In this document: positions 8,162 through 18,200 of the stretch, piece after piece
Layout of the letters: each line of letters opens with the position of its first letter
How positions within the stretch are numbered: the first letter of the stretch is position 1
Assembly (NCBI GenBank): GCA_001769535.1
Contig: MEOH01000019.1
Coordinates: forward strand, 1 to 64,000
Reading direction: 5' to 3'
DNA: 64,000 nt
Source: Bacteroidetes bacterium GWF2_38_335
GTDB lineage: Bacteria; Bacteroidota; Bacteroidia; Bacteroidales; GWF2-38-335
Position numbers and translations under genes: made by a program
The notes under the pieces: model-generated
Told to the model about the DNA's origin: nothing
The model's database searches: none
Seen by the model: the letters and a program-made list of their open reading frames with translations, nothing else

Positions 8162-11100
8162 ATGAAAAAAACAACCCTACTACTGCTTATTTTAATGCCG
8201 GTGTTGATTTTCGGGCAGTCTGCTGCCTCCTTTGAAACACCTCCGTCATTTATGCAGAACAAAGGTCAGTTCGATGGAAGAAACTGGCAAAAGAATCATA
8301 TCGAGTATGCTGTCGATTATGATGATTCTTACATTTTCTTCACAAAAAAAGGACTGACTTACCGTTTTGACAAAATCATCCGCAATCCAAACAGAAGCAA
8401 AACCCAGCCTGATTGCCCGAAACGAATAAACATATCTGAACTGATTCACATTACCTGGATTAATTCAAATGAAGATGTTAAAATCATTGCTTCTGATGAA
8501 GTTTCTGGTTATTATTCCTACGCTATCAGGAATTTTGAAACCCGCGAGGTTAAAAATGAAAACCACATAAGCGGATACAGCAAATTGTTGTATAAAAATC
8601 TTTATGACAATATTGATGTCGAGTATGTTTTTCATCCCGAAACTGGATTCAAATACACTGTAATATTGCATCCGGGTGCTGATATTTCTCAGGTTAAAAT
8701 GCAGTATAACTATGGCACAACCAGCACTTCGGGAGAGTTTGTCAATTTTAATTTGTTGCCTACAGGGGATTTTGAAATAGCCGCATCTCAAGCTAATATT
8801 ATTGAACACAAACCATTTACATTTTATAATGACAGCCGTCAGGAAATTCCCATGTCATTCGTTTTTGAAAACAATATTCTTTCTTTTCAGTGCGATGAAT
8901 ATGATGTTAACCGCAAAGTGATTATTGACCCATGGGTGCAATCCCCAAACTTTACCACCTCTACTGCAGCGTGGGAAGTTGAAACCGACAGCTACGGCAA
9001 TGTGTTTGTAACCGGAGGAGAAACCCCAATGGAACTTAGGAAATTTGATGCCGCAGGAACATGGCAATGGACTTATGTTACTCCCTGGGATACCGCCAGC
9101 GTTTGGCTTGGCACTTTGGCTACCAATGCCGATGGTACCAGCTTTGTTACTTCGGGAACCGATCCCGAAATTGAAAGGGTAAGCAATACCGGTTCTATGG
9201 TTTTTCATAATGCAAGCGGATTTCCTGCAGGCGGATTAAATACTGAATACTGGACAATTGCATTTAACTGCGATAAAACCCGATTGATTGTCGGAGGAAC
9301 TGGTGGGAATTTTATGGACTTTTCAGCCAATATTTATAATATGGATATCAATACCGGTGATGTTCTTGACATACAGGAGGTCCATACCGGTGGCAGTGGA
9401 GGATTTATGAACTCACCCATTGAGGTGCGATCCATTTCATCTTCCAAAAACTCAAAATATATATTCCTGACACACAACCATGTGGGTGCCATTATGGATA
9501 ATTTTGGCGCTTGTCCAAATGATGAGCTTGTATATAAAATCCCCAGCGGGCACGATTTGGGATATAAATGCGAAAACTACCTTCCTGCTACGCAAAACGG
9601 TGGAGGACTGAAAGCTCTTATTGCCAACGATGCATTTATATATACCAATGCCGGGGACATTATTTATAAAAGAAACCTGAGCGATGGTTCTCTGGTAACC
9701 TCCGTGGCTCTTCCGGGAGGAAACTCAAGTACTGTGCCATTAATTGGCGGACTTGTTGTTGAAAACAGCGGTATGGCTGTTGATGAATGTGGGAATGTTT
9801 ATGCCGGCTCTGGCGACCGTGTGGTGAAATTTGATGCCAATCTCAATATTCTTGATCAGGCAATCGTAGGATTTACAGTTTACGATGTTAGTGTTAATAG
9901 CAATTCGGAAGTTCTGGCTGTAGGTGCCATGCAGGATAACGAATCTACAAACCGCAACGGAAGGATTGCCGCAGTTGCTCTCAATGCCTGTGATCAGTTC
10001 GGACTGATTTGCTGTGATGTGAATATTTGTCCGATGGAAACTGTTTGCGATGACCTGCCTCCATTTAATATTACTGTTTCTAGCTTGGGCGGAACTTTCA
10101 GCGGTCCGGGTATAACCAATTCCGCAACCGGAACTTTCGACCCCTCATTGGTTGGGCCGGGTACTTATAACATTGTTTATACAAAGATCTGCGGCGCCGA
10201 TTCCATTACAATTACCGTTATAACCTGCGATCCCATTGATGTTTGTTATGACGGAACCAATCTTATTGCTTCTGGCGGAGTCGGAACCATTACCTGGGAT
10301 GATTGGGAAACTTACAATTACCCTATTACCAATGAAGCTGAATGTATTGCTTGTCCATCTGCCAGCCCAATATATTTTATGGGTTTTTATATTGATTGCA
10401 CCGAAAGTGATTGCTCTGGAACTGACTGGGTACAGTTTGCCACAGGAAATACTGTTGCTCCTCCATCAAACTGGCCAATTCAGGTTTCTGATATAAACGG
10501 TGTGGCTTTTACTTTTAATAATATTGGTGAAGTGCCTGTTTGTCCGGTTTGCCCGACAATAACCGTGGCTGTTACTCCGGTCGATCCCACATGCTACGGC
10601 TTTGCCAACGGCTCGGCAACCGCCTCAGGCTCGGGTGGCTCATCTCCGTATTCCTATGAATGGAGTGATGTGGCGGGACAAACAACTCCAACCGCTTCCG
10701 GATTGGGTTTTGGTACATACACCGTAACCGTTACTGATAACGATGGGTGTACAGGCACACAGACTGTTGCTATAAATCAACCGGCTGCCCTGACTACAAC
10801 TATATCCGGACCTTTGACTTTCTGTCCCGGTGGTTACACCACTCTTGATGCCGGAGCCGGCTATTCGGTTTATAGCTGGTCACCCTCAGGAAATACTCAA
10901 ACAATTAATGTCAATGTTGGAGGTACATACTCCGTAACTGTGACCAATTCATCGGGATGCACTGCATCAGCTTCAGTTACTGTTACAGGCGATGTTTATC
11001 CCAGTCCGGTTATCACCGGCGACCTGTCATTCTGTGAAGGCACATCAACAACACTTGATGCAGGCGCAGGATATAATGAATATAATTGGTCTAATTCAGC

Positions 11101-12979
11101 AACATCACAAACTATTTCTGTAACTGTTGCCGGAACCTATATAGTAACCGTTACAGATGTATCCGGCTGCACGGGTACCGGCGAGGCAATTGTGACCGAA
11201 ATTCCCAATCCTGTACCTGAAATTGCCGGAATACTTGAATTCTGTACAGGTCTGAACACAAATTTATCAGTGACAGGTTATGCTTCATATTTATGGACTG
11301 GTGGCTCCACTTCTGACAATATTACCGTGACAGTGGCTGGCGATTATTCGGTAACAGTCACCGATTCTGATGGTTGCATCGGAACAGAAACCGTTACTGT
11401 CAGTGAGGTTTCAGGGTTGTCACCTGAAATTCTTGGTGATTCAATAATCTGCGATGGAGAAACGGCTGTTTTTGATGCAGGTGCAGGTTATGCCGATTAT
11501 GTATGGTCAACCGGTGCAGATGATCAAACTATTAATGCAACCGGAGCAGGTGATTATTTTGTTACAGTTTCTGATGCTGCCGGCTGTTCAGGCACCGATC
11601 AGATTACGCTTGTTGTGTATCCTTCACCAGATCCGGAAATAATTGGAACCACAACCATTTGCGATGGGGGCTCGACAGTTCTCGGACTTGATGAAACCTA
11701 CTCGGGTTATTTATGGTCCGATGGCGTCATCCAGCCAACAACAGTAGTTGATGAAGGAGGTGTTTATTCAGTAACAGTTACAAATTCCGATGGCTGTACC
11801 GCAACGGATATGATAACCGTTACTGTGCTTCCCTCACCGGATGCAACGATTAACGGAGATTTAACTATTTGCTTTGGTGAAACAACTGATTTGAGCGTGG
11901 CAACAGGATATACATCTTATATATGGTCAACTTCAGAATCTTCTACTACCATAAATGTTGATGCCGGTGGTGATTATTCAGTAACAATTACCGGCTCCAA
12001 TGGATGCTCATCAACCGAAACAGTTACTGTGTCACAGAGTGGTGAAATTAATCCGGTCATCATGGGAACCACTACATTCTGCGAAGGTGAATACTCAACT
12101 TTAAGCGCAGGAACAGGTTATTTTAGTTACCAATGGGCACACGGTCCGACAACTGAAATTATTGTTGTTACTGATGACGGAACCTACGCGGTTACTGTGA
12201 CTGATGCCAATGGATGCAGTGGCTCTGCCTCAATAAAAATAACCGTATTTCCGAGACCTGTGCCGGATATCCTTGGAAACACCAATATTTGTGCCGGTGA
12301 GCAAACTTCATTGTACCTCGGTACGGCTTTTGAATCCTATACATGGTCAACGGGTACTTATGACAGCATCATTACAGTTTCTAATGAAGGTTTATATTTT
12401 GTTTCTGTAACAAACTCCGATGACTGCCTGGGTGTCGACAGTGCTCAGGTAAATTTCTTTGGTGAGATAACCTATGGATCTGTTTTGCAGAATGCAAGTT
12501 GCCCCGAAACACCTGATGGAATTATCACTGTTCAGATGACAGGGGGCTCTACGCCATTTACTTTCAGTTGGAGCACCGGACAAGCCGATTCAGTTATAAA
12601 TAATGCAACATCGGGTGATTATGTGGTTACAATAACCGATGCAAATGGTTGCCAAACCATATCCGATTTTACTCTGGGAAGCAACAATGAAGGCTGTCTG
12701 GATATTCCTACCGCATTTTCGCCAAACGCTGATGATGTAAATGATACCTGGGAAATTGAAAACATTGAAATGTACGCTGAAATTAAAATTGAAATATTTA
12801 ACCGATGGGGCCAGATGGTCTTCTCATTCAGCGGAACAGGAGCCGAATATTCCGAAAAATCATTCCAGTGGGATGGAACCTACAATGGCAAGGAACTACC
12901 AATTAGCTCTTTTGTTTATATACTTGATCTGTTTGATGGAAATGAGCCGTTATCAGGAATTGTAACAATTAAAAAATAA
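8162..12979 (+). CDS. Large gliding-type surface adhesin with Ig-like repeats
   Basis: 1605 residues. A signal peptide (MKKTTLLLLILMPVLIFGQ) is followed by an N-terminal 'FMQNKGQF' domain seen in many Bacteroidota secreted proteins and then a beta-propeller-like region (to about 620). One SprB-type repeat (about 806-870), eight related ~80-residue Ig/PKD-like repeats (about 874-1432) and a second SprB-type repeat (about 1440-1509) follow. Each Ig-like unit carries a Tyr-x-x-Tyr-x-Trp core and a 'YSVTVTNSDGC' type end. The last ~95 residues (from LDIPTAFSPNADD) are a gliding motility-associated, type B T9SS C-terminal domain. The protein is expected outside the outer membrane and is followed after four bases by its PorP/SprF partner. 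The binding target is unknown. Confidence 0.9.
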   Translation: MKKTTLLLLILMPVLIFGQSAASFETPPSFMQNKGQFDGRNWQKNHIEYAVDYDDSYIFFTKKGLTYRFDKIIRNPNRSKTQPDCPKRINISELIHITWINSNEDVKIIASDEVSGYYSYAIRNFETREVKNENHISGYSKLLYKNLYDNIDVEYVFHPETGFKYTVILHPGADISQVKMQYNYGTTSTSGEFVNFNLLPTGDFEIAASQANIIEHKPFTFYNDSRQEIPMSFVFENNILSFQCDEYDVNRKVIIDPWVQSPNFTTSTAAWEVETDSYGNVFVTGGETPMELRKFDAAGTWQWTYVTPWDTASVWLGTLATNADGTSFVTSGTDPEIERVSNTGSMVFHNASGFPAGGLNTEYWTIAFNCDKTRLIVGGTGGNFMDFSANIYNMDINTGDVLDIQEVHTGGSGGFMNSPIEVRSISSSKNSKYIFLTHNHVGAIMDNFGACPNDELVYKIPSGHDLGYKCENYLPATQNGGGLKALIANDAFIYTNAGDIIYKRNLSDGSLVTSVALPGGNSSTVPLIGGLVVENSGMAVDECGNVYAGSGDRVVKFDANLNILDQAIVGFTVYDVSVNSNSEVLAVGAMQDNESTNRNGRIAAVALNACDQFGLICCDVNICPMETVCDDLPPFNITVSSLGGTFSGPGITNSATGTFDPSLVGPGTYNIVYTKICGADSITITVITCDPIDVCYDGTNLIASGGVGTITWDDWETYNYPITNEAECIACPSASPIYFMGFYIDCTESDCSGTDWVQFATGNTVAPPSNWPIQVSDINGVAFTFNNIGEVPVCPVCPTITVAVTPVDPTCYGFANGSATASGSGGSSPYSYEWSDVAGQTTPTASGLGFGTYTVTVTDNDGCTGTQTVAINQPAALTTTISGPLTFCPGGYTTLDAGAGYSVYSWSPSGNTQTINVNVGGTYSVTVTNSSGCTASASVTVTGDVYPSPVITGDLSFCEGTSTTLDAGAGYNEYNWSNSATSQTISVTVAGTYIVTVTDVSGCTGTGEAIVTEIPNPVPEIAGILEFCTGLNTNLSVTGYASYLWTGGSTSDNITVTVAGDYSVTVTDSDGCIGTETVTVSEVSGLSPEILGDSIICDGETAVFDAGAGYADYVWSTGADDQTINATGAGDYFVTVSDAAGCSGTDQITLVVYPSPDPEIIGTTTICDGGSTVLGLDETYSGYLWSDGVIQPTTVVDEGGVYSVTVTNSDGCTATDMITVTVLPSPDATINGDLTICFGETTDLSVATGYTSYIWSTSESSTTINVDAGGDYSVTITGSNGCSSTETVTVSQSGEINPVIMGTTTFCEGEYSTLSAGTGYFSYQWAHGPTTEIIVVTDDGTYAVTVTDANGCSGSASIKITVFPRPVPDILGNTNICAGEQTSLYLGTAFESYTWSTGTYDSIITVSNEGLYFVSVTNSDDCLGVDSAQVNFFGEITYGSVLQNASCPETPDGIITVQMTGGSTPFTFSWSTGQADSVINNATSGDYVVTITDANGCQTISDFTLGSNNEGCLDIPTAFSPNADDVNDTWEIENIEMYAEIKIEIFNRWGQMVFSFSGTGAEYSEKSFQWDGTYNGKELPISSFVYILDLFDGNEPLSGIVTIKK

Positions 12980-12983
12980 TGAA

Positions 12984-13898
12984 ATGAAAAAAACACTAGT
13001 AATATTGATACTGATATTTGCTGTTGCCGGATCGCAATCCGTAAAAGCCCAGCAGCAACCACTTTACAGCCAGTATATGCTGAACGATTTCCTTTTAAAT
13101 CCCGCAATAGCAGGAACAACCACTTATTCTCCGATTGCCCTCACGGCAAGACAACAATGGGTAGGCATTGATGACCATCCAAGAACCATTGCCCTAAGTG
13201 GTCATACTTTCTTAGGCAGAAATGATGAGATGGGAGCGGGCGGAATGATTTACAGCGATGTGTTTGGACCAATTGCCAGAACGGGAGTGATGGGGACCTA
13301 TGCCTATAAAATTAGAATTACGAATAAAACAAAACTCTCATTTGGCCTTTCTCTTTCAGCTTTTCAGATGAAGTTCGATGAATCTGATTTTAATATTATC
13401 GACGACAATGATGTGGCATTTACCGGAGCCGCAGAAACAAAAATGGTTCCTGATGCCAATTTCGGCATGTACCTGTATAACGAGAAATATTTCGTTGGAT
13501 ACACAACCGCCCAGATGTTTCAGTTTCAGGTTAAGATTAACGGAGCAACTGATTTGTCGCGTATGATCAGACATCATTATATCCTTGCCGGATATAAGTT
13601 TACCATGAACGATAATCTGAAACTGGAGCCTTCATTGATGCTGCGAACAACCGAAAAAACAAGTATGCAGGTCGATATCAATGCAAAAGTTTTGTACAAG
13701 GATAATTACTGGCTTGGGATTTCTTACCGTACGGGTGATGCTTTCATTGCAATGATCGGACTAAAGGCCGATCGCTATTTCATAGGATATGCCTTTGATT
13801 ATACCTTAAGCAATTTGTCAGATTTTACTTATGGATCTCATGAATTTCTCATCGGATACAAAATTAACAAACAGACCAAGGGAAAAACCCTGATTTAA
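12984..13898 (+). CDS. PorP/SprF family type IX secretion membrane protein
   Basis: 304 residues: signal peptide (about 1-22) followed by 'PLYSQYMLNDFLLNPAIAGT', the hallmark start of the PorP/SprF family, and an outer-membrane beta barrel. These proteins accompany type B sorted T9SS substrates and are needed to export or hold them at the surface. It starts four bases after the adhesin stop, so the two form an operon closed by the terminator at 13936. A specific partnership with the adhesin is inferred from this pairing. Confidence 0.93.
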   Translation: MKKTLVILILIFAVAGSQSVKAQQQPLYSQYMLNDFLLNPAIAGTTTYSPIALTARQQWVGIDDHPRTIALSGHTFLGRNDEMGAGGMIYSDVFGPIARTGVMGTYAYKIRITNKTKLSFGLSLSAFQMKFDESDFNIIDDNDVAFTGAAETKMVPDANFGMYLYNEKYFVGYTTAQMFQFQVKINGATDLSRMIRHHYILAGYKFTMNDNLKLEPSLMLRTTEKTSMQVDINAKVLYKDNYWLGISYRTGDAFIAMIGLKADRYFIGYAFDYTLSNLSDFTYGSHEFLIGYKINKQTKGKTLI

Positions 13899-13935
13899 TG
13901 GTTGTATTTTTTCCTCTCAATAATTGGTTGCTTTG

Positions 13936-13969
13936 GGCCGTGTCAAATTCCTGACACGGCCTTTTTTTT
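13936..13969 (+). terminator. Rho-independent terminator of the adhesin operon
   Basis: A perfect 10-bp GC-rich stem (GGCCGTGTCA / TGACACGGCC) with a six-base loop is followed by eight T residues, 37 bases after the PorP/SprF stop. Confidence 0.92.
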
Positions 13970-14032
13970 CACAAGCAATATTTAGTATTAATTTTATGCT
14001 TATTATTTATACCTTCGCATAATAAACTTTTT

Positions 14033-14236
14033 ATGAACGGACAAAGCAGAAATATAATCAAACCAGGAGCAGTGGTTGAAATAGTTGAAAAAGCCAATCA
14101 AAGATCTGGTAAACTGACTTCAGGTGTTGTTAAGGATATTCTCACAAACAGCTCTTTTCACCCTCATGGAATAAAAGTAAGGCTGGTTACCGGAGAAGTG
14201 GGAAGGGTTAAAAAAATTATGGATCCGGAAAGCTGA
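14033..14236 (+). CDS. YwbE family small protein
   Basis: 67 residues. The central stretch 'SGVVKDILTNSSFHPHGIKV' and the Gly-rich 'TGEVGRVKKI' end are typical of the YwbE (DUF2196) family, which folds as a small beta-rich domain found across bacteria and archaea; its job is not known. Full family length, no signal peptide. It follows the adhesin terminator and is a separate transcription unit; TACCTTCG at 14010 is one base off a -7 element. Confidence 0.88.
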   Translation: MNGQSRNIIKPGAVVEIVEKANQRSGKLTSGVVKDILTNSSFHPHGIKVRLVTGEVGRVKKIMDPES

Positions 14237-14250
14237 ACATTTTTCAATTT

Positions 14251-15498
14251 TTACTCTTCAAGGATCTCAATGGCTTTTTCATTCTCAATAATCATTGAAG
14301 GCACCCCATTGTAATCTTTGATAACACCACGCACCATAATTTTTTTTCCGGCAAGAAAAACATCCGGAGAGTAGCTGAAATTGATCATATTGTCCTTGAA
14401 TATTGTTATTGTAAAAATCTGGTTGGGATATTTTTTATCCAGGTTAAGAAAAACATTCCCTTTTGATGACATTTTTGTAGATACCACTGTTCCAACCACA
14501 TTCACCTTGTCACCCTTTCCTGAGAAAATTTTTGCCTGCAGTGTGTTTACTGCATTTCTGGGAAGGTTTTCAGGATCTTCGGGCATTATATCATCCTGCT
14601 GGCTTTTTGGTAAAAATGGCTTGTAATCGCTTTGAGATTCCAGAAAATTTTCCTGAACATCATCCAATCCTACATAAAAATCTATACCAGTAAGGGATTC
14701 CACCGAATCAATGCTCAGAGCATAATATTCATGCGGAAAATCAGCCTGTTTGTTTGGCATTACAAATGCAATGGCCCTGTTGTTTGTCAGGTCTACAGCG
14801 GTTTTAAAGAACTTTTCAGGAATGGATACTTTGTTTTTGGATTTTTTAACTTTTGGCAGACTGTCTTTCAAAACCGGTCCGGTTACAATGTAAAGCTGCA
14901 CTCCGGGATTGTTGTAAATATAAGCCCTGAGCAAATCTTCCAGTTTTGCCCAGCTGTCGCGATTAAAATCGGGCCGTTGGGGTGACATGTTCGAGTAAAA
15001 ATAGCTTTCCGACAATGCTGCATTCGACCATCTGAAATCAGCCGAAGGAGCTAGATGCCCGCGGTCAAATCCAAATCCGTCATACTTGTATGTGACACCA
15101 TCGGGTTGCAACTCTTTCAGAAAATAATCTTCTTCAACCGAAGACCCTGTTTTAATTAGGGGGTCGGGACGAAAATCGTTTGTTCGTCCTTCGATACCGG
15201 TAATCACATCCTGTGTGATGATATGAGCCACCCATTTTGCCTGCTCATGTTTTTCTGAATAAACCAGTGAAAATGCTTTGTGATTAATTAGTTCTTCACC
15301 TGCTTCAATCTTTGGCATTCCCTTGACATTTAAATCTTTTCTTAGCTTTTCAAGCTTTAATTCTTCAATATCAGATTGAAGTGCTTTGATGAAATGCTGG
15401 TAATAGGAAATGGAATCATTCTTGATTTGAATGATTTTGTCAATTTCTTGTGCCTGAATGCCTTGAAAGACAAACAATAAAAGAATAAGTTTTTTCAT
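14251..15498 (-). CDS. Secreted DNA/RNA non-specific endonuclease with OB-like C-terminus
   Basis: 415 residues. Signal peptide (about 1-16), a coiled-coil-like stretch (20-60), then a NUC-type ββα-metal nuclease domain: DRGHLAPSAD with general base His148, then 'YFYSNMSPQ' and 'NRDSW', which supplies the metal-binding Asn near 179. It degrades DNA and RNA using one divalent metal ion. Residues ~320-412 form a second beta-rich domain ('VVGTVVSTKMSSKGNVFLNL', 'IMVRGVIKDYNGVPSMII') resembling a nucleic-acid-binding OB fold, probably for substrate capture. The protein is likely periplasmic or exported, for nucleotide scavenging or defence. It converges with the YwbE gene. Confidence 0.88.
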   Translation of the reverse strand: MKKLILLLFVFQGIQAQEIDKIIQIKNDSISYYQHFIKALQSDIEELKLEKLRKDLNVKGMPKIEAGEELINHKAFSLVYSEKHEQAKWVAHIITQDVITGIEGRTNDFRPDPLIKTGSSVEEDYFLKELQPDGVTYKYDGFGFDRGHLAPSADFRWSNAALSESYFYSNMSPQRPDFNRDSWAKLEDLLRAYIYNNPGVQLYIVTGPVLKDSLPKVKKSKNKVSIPEKFFKTAVDLTNNRAIAFVMPNKQADFPHEYYALSIDSVESLTGIDFYVGLDDVQENFLESQSDYKPFLPKSQQDDIMPEDPENLPRNAVNTLQAKIFSGKGDKVNVVGTVVSTKMSSKGNVFLNLDKKYPNQIFTITIFKDNMINFSYSPDVFLAGKKIMVRGVIKDYNGVPSMIIENEKAIEILEE

Positions 15499-15688
15499 CT
15501 GATATGGTCAAAGTGCAGCAGTTATACGAGGGTTAATTGTTTATTGTTGCTTATAAATAATTATGAATCTAAATAGTAAAGATTAATTCCGACAATCCTC
15601 TACCTTAAGTATAGTGTTATTTTATAACTTTTTAACAAAAAATTCAAAATTTACCATATAACTTAGTCGCCGTATTTTCCGAAATAAA

Positions 15689-18073
15689 ATGAAAAAACAT
15701 CTTGTTTTATCTTTTCTCGTTTTTTTGCTATTTGAGTGCTTGGCACAACCGGTGAAGTTCAGGGTTTCCGATGAATCAAAAAGTCCGCTTCCTTCTGCAA
15801 CCATTCAGGTTACCAGCGCTGCCGATTCATCGAAGTTTTTTGCAACCACCGATCAAAATGGCATGGCAGTTATTGAAAATCTTGAAAATACACTTTATAT
15901 AATCAAAATCAGCTATGTGGGATTTCAGACTTTAACCCGCACGGTTCTTGTAAAACCTGAGGAACGGATGTTTTATTTCAGGTTGAAAGAAGATGCCATC
16001 AGCATTGGTGAAGTCACAGTAACTGCGAAAAAACCGCTGATCAGACAGGAAGATGATAAAATGATTATCGATCCTGAACCTTTGGCAAATACCAGCACAA
16101 ACACCCTGGAGGTCCTCGAAAGCACTCCGGGCATGTACGTCGACCAGGATGGCGGTATTTATCTTTCAAGTGCCACTCCGGCTAAAGTCTACATCAACGG
16201 CAGGGAACAGAAAATGTCTAATCAGGATATCTCCACAATTTTGAGAAGTCTGCCCCCCGGATCTGTCGAAAAAATTGAAGTTTTGAGAACCCCATCTACT
16301 AAATATGATGCTTCAAGCTCGGGTGGTATAATAAATATCGTATTGAAAAAGGGAGTGAAAATAGGACGGTTTGGATCTGTCAATGCCGGAATGAGTCAGG
16401 GAATCTATGGAAGCAGAAATCTCGGATTGACATTTAATGACAGTGGCGAAAAATCTACCCGTTACCTCAATGTCAATTACAATTATGATGAAACCCAGGA
16501 AGAGTTAAACGCTTTACGAACACTCAGGACTGATACTTTTCTGACACAAAATTCCATTACCAGACGCACCAGCGACCAGTTTTATGCAGGGTATGGTCTG
16601 GGTGTTGATTTTACCGAAAAACGCAGTTTTACCTATGATGGTCGAATCAATTATTCACTACCGGGTTCAGAATCTGAAAATATTAATATTACAGGTGTTG
16701 CAGATGATGTTAAGCTGTCCGAAGTATTAAACAATGTGCAGAATGACTCATGGCATCTGAATATTCAGCAGGATCTTGGCTATAAAATTAAACTGGATAC
16801 CAGTGGATCTGAATGGGATAATAAATTCAGTTACAGCCGAAACAGCCGAAATTCAGATCAGGATTATTCCTATAATTATTTGTATCCCATTGAAATGACA
16901 ATTCTGGGAGCAGGAAATACCCGGAATAATTCGGATAATTTTACGCTGCAAACAGACCTGACATACTTTTTTTCCAAGAAACTGAAATTCGAATCGGGCT
17001 TAAAAAGCAGTTATCAGGTTTTTGACAATGAAAGCGATTTCCAAATCATACTGAATGACTCGTCGTATAAAGATAACTCCCGTTCAAATACTTATGATTA
17101 TAAGGAAAATATCAATGCCGGCTATCTGCAATTATCAAGAACTTTTTCAGGCAATTTTGTGGTTAAAGGTGGCGTGCGGTTAGAACATACTTATATGAAC
17201 GGACAGCAGGCATATCCGTCGGATACAAGTTTTCTGGTTAACAGGGTTGATTTGTTTCCATATATTTACTTAAGCCGCAGAGTAATAAAAATAATGGGCA
17301 TTGAACTGTATGGGTATATGATTTACAGACGTACAATAAACAGACCGGATTTTCAAATGCTCAATCCTTCAATAAATTTTGTCGATCAGTATATGTATGA
17401 AACGGGAAATCCCGAGTTGAAGCCACAGTTTACCGATAATGTTGAGTTTAATATCAGCTTTGATGATACCCCTATTTTTGCCATTGGAAGAAATTATACC
17501 ACCGATATTTTCTCCGGAGTGGTCTATTCTGACCCTCGTTTCGAGGATGTGGCAATCAGAACATTCGATAATCTTGGAAAAAACACCGAGACCTATTTCA
17601 GGGGCATGGCCGGAATTCCACCCGGAGGAGCATACTTTTTTGCCATGGGGGCTCAATATAACCTGACAGAGTTTGATGGATATTATGAGGGAAATCCATT
17701 CGAATATTCACGCGGAAGTTGGCGTTTATTCACCTTTCATTCCTTAAAGCTGGCAAAAAATACCAAGCTTACTTTTAGTGGCTTCTGGATGATAAACGGA
17801 CAAATGAATTTCTATGAACTCGACCGGTTTGGAAGTCTGAATGTCGGAATAAGACAGAGTTTTTTCGATGAAAAATTAAAAATCCGGATAACCGGACGCG
17901 ACATCTTCAAAACAATGGTGGTGGGTTATCACATCAACCAGGGTTCAATTGTGGCCGAAGGTGACCGTTACACTGATAACCAGCGTTTTGGAATAAATGT
18001 TACATATACTTTCGGAATCGGTAAAAAAGAAGAAATGAAGGGAATTTTTAATATTGAACCCGATTCAAATTAA
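15689..18073 (+). CDS. Outer-membrane beta-barrel (TonB-receptor-like) protein
   Basis: 794 residues: signal peptide (1-19), carboxypeptidase-regulatory-like Ig domain (about 20-105), a plug-like region with 'LEVLESTPGMYVDQDGGIYL' and 'VEKIEVLRTPSTKYDASSSG', then a large barrel. This matches the Bacteroidota 'outer membrane beta-barrel family' that is TonB-receptor-like but lacks an obvious TonB box. Its ligand is unknown. It stands alone between the nuclease (divergent) and the RND exporter, 127 bases downstream. No SusD-like partner is adjacent, so a glycan role is not indicated. Confidence 0.85.
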   Translation: MKKHLVLSFLVFLLFECLAQPVKFRVSDESKSPLPSATIQVTSAADSSKFFATTDQNGMAVIENLENTLYIIKISYVGFQTLTRTVLVKPEERMFYFRLKEDAISIGEVTVTAKKPLIRQEDDKMIIDPEPLANTSTNTLEVLESTPGMYVDQDGGIYLSSATPAKVYINGREQKMSNQDISTILRSLPPGSVEKIEVLRTPSTKYDASSSGGIINIVLKKGVKIGRFGSVNAGMSQGIYGSRNLGLTFNDSGEKSTRYLNVNYNYDETQEELNALRTLRTDTFLTQNSITRRTSDQFYAGYGLGVDFTEKRSFTYDGRINYSLPGSESENINITGVADDVKLSEVLNNVQNDSWHLNIQQDLGYKIKLDTSGSEWDNKFSYSRNSRNSDQDYSYNYLYPIEMTILGAGNTRNNSDNFTLQTDLTYFFSKKLKFESGLKSSYQVFDNESDFQIILNDSSYKDNSRSNTYDYKENINAGYLQLSRTFSGNFVVKGGVRLEHTYMNGQQAYPSDTSFLVNRVDLFPYIYLSRRVIKIMGIELYGYMIYRRTINRPDFQMLNPSINFVDQYMYETGNPELKPQFTDNVEFNISFDDTPIFAIGRNYTTDIFSGVVYSDPRFEDVAIRTFDNLGKNTETYFRGMAGIPPGGAYFFAMGAQYNLTEFDGYYEGNPFEYSRGSWRLFTFHSLKLAKNTKLTFSGFWMINGQMNFYELDRFGSLNVGIRQSFFDEKLKIRITGRDIFKTMVVGYHINQGSIVAEGDRYTDNQRFGINVTYTFGIGKKEEMKGIFNIEPDSN

Positions 18074-18170
18074 TGCACTATTATTGAAAATCAATCAATT
18101 CATTGGTAGAGGTAGCATGGCCTTCTGTTGATAAATATGTTTTTAATACTAAATCATTGAAAAATATTTC

Positions 18171-18178
18171 TATTTTTG
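18171..18178 (+). promoter_or_regulatory. -7 promoter element before the RND exporter
   Basis: TATTTTTG matches TAnnTTTG, 22 bases before the ATG at 18201. It favours ATG 18201 over the TTG at 18192. No clear -33 box was found. Confidence 0.5.
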
Positions 18179-18200
18179 CGGTTCAAATTATTTGAAGAAA

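Noticed and set aside
8162-8449. Many overlapping antisense ORFs (for example at 8246-8449 on the minus strand)
   Set aside because: They lie opposite strong coding regions and show no motif, signal or promoter of their own.
15689-18073. SusC/SusD-type glycan uptake locus
   Set aside because: No SusD-like gene is adjacent and the barrel is of the OMP beta-barrel family, so glycan uptake is not indicated.
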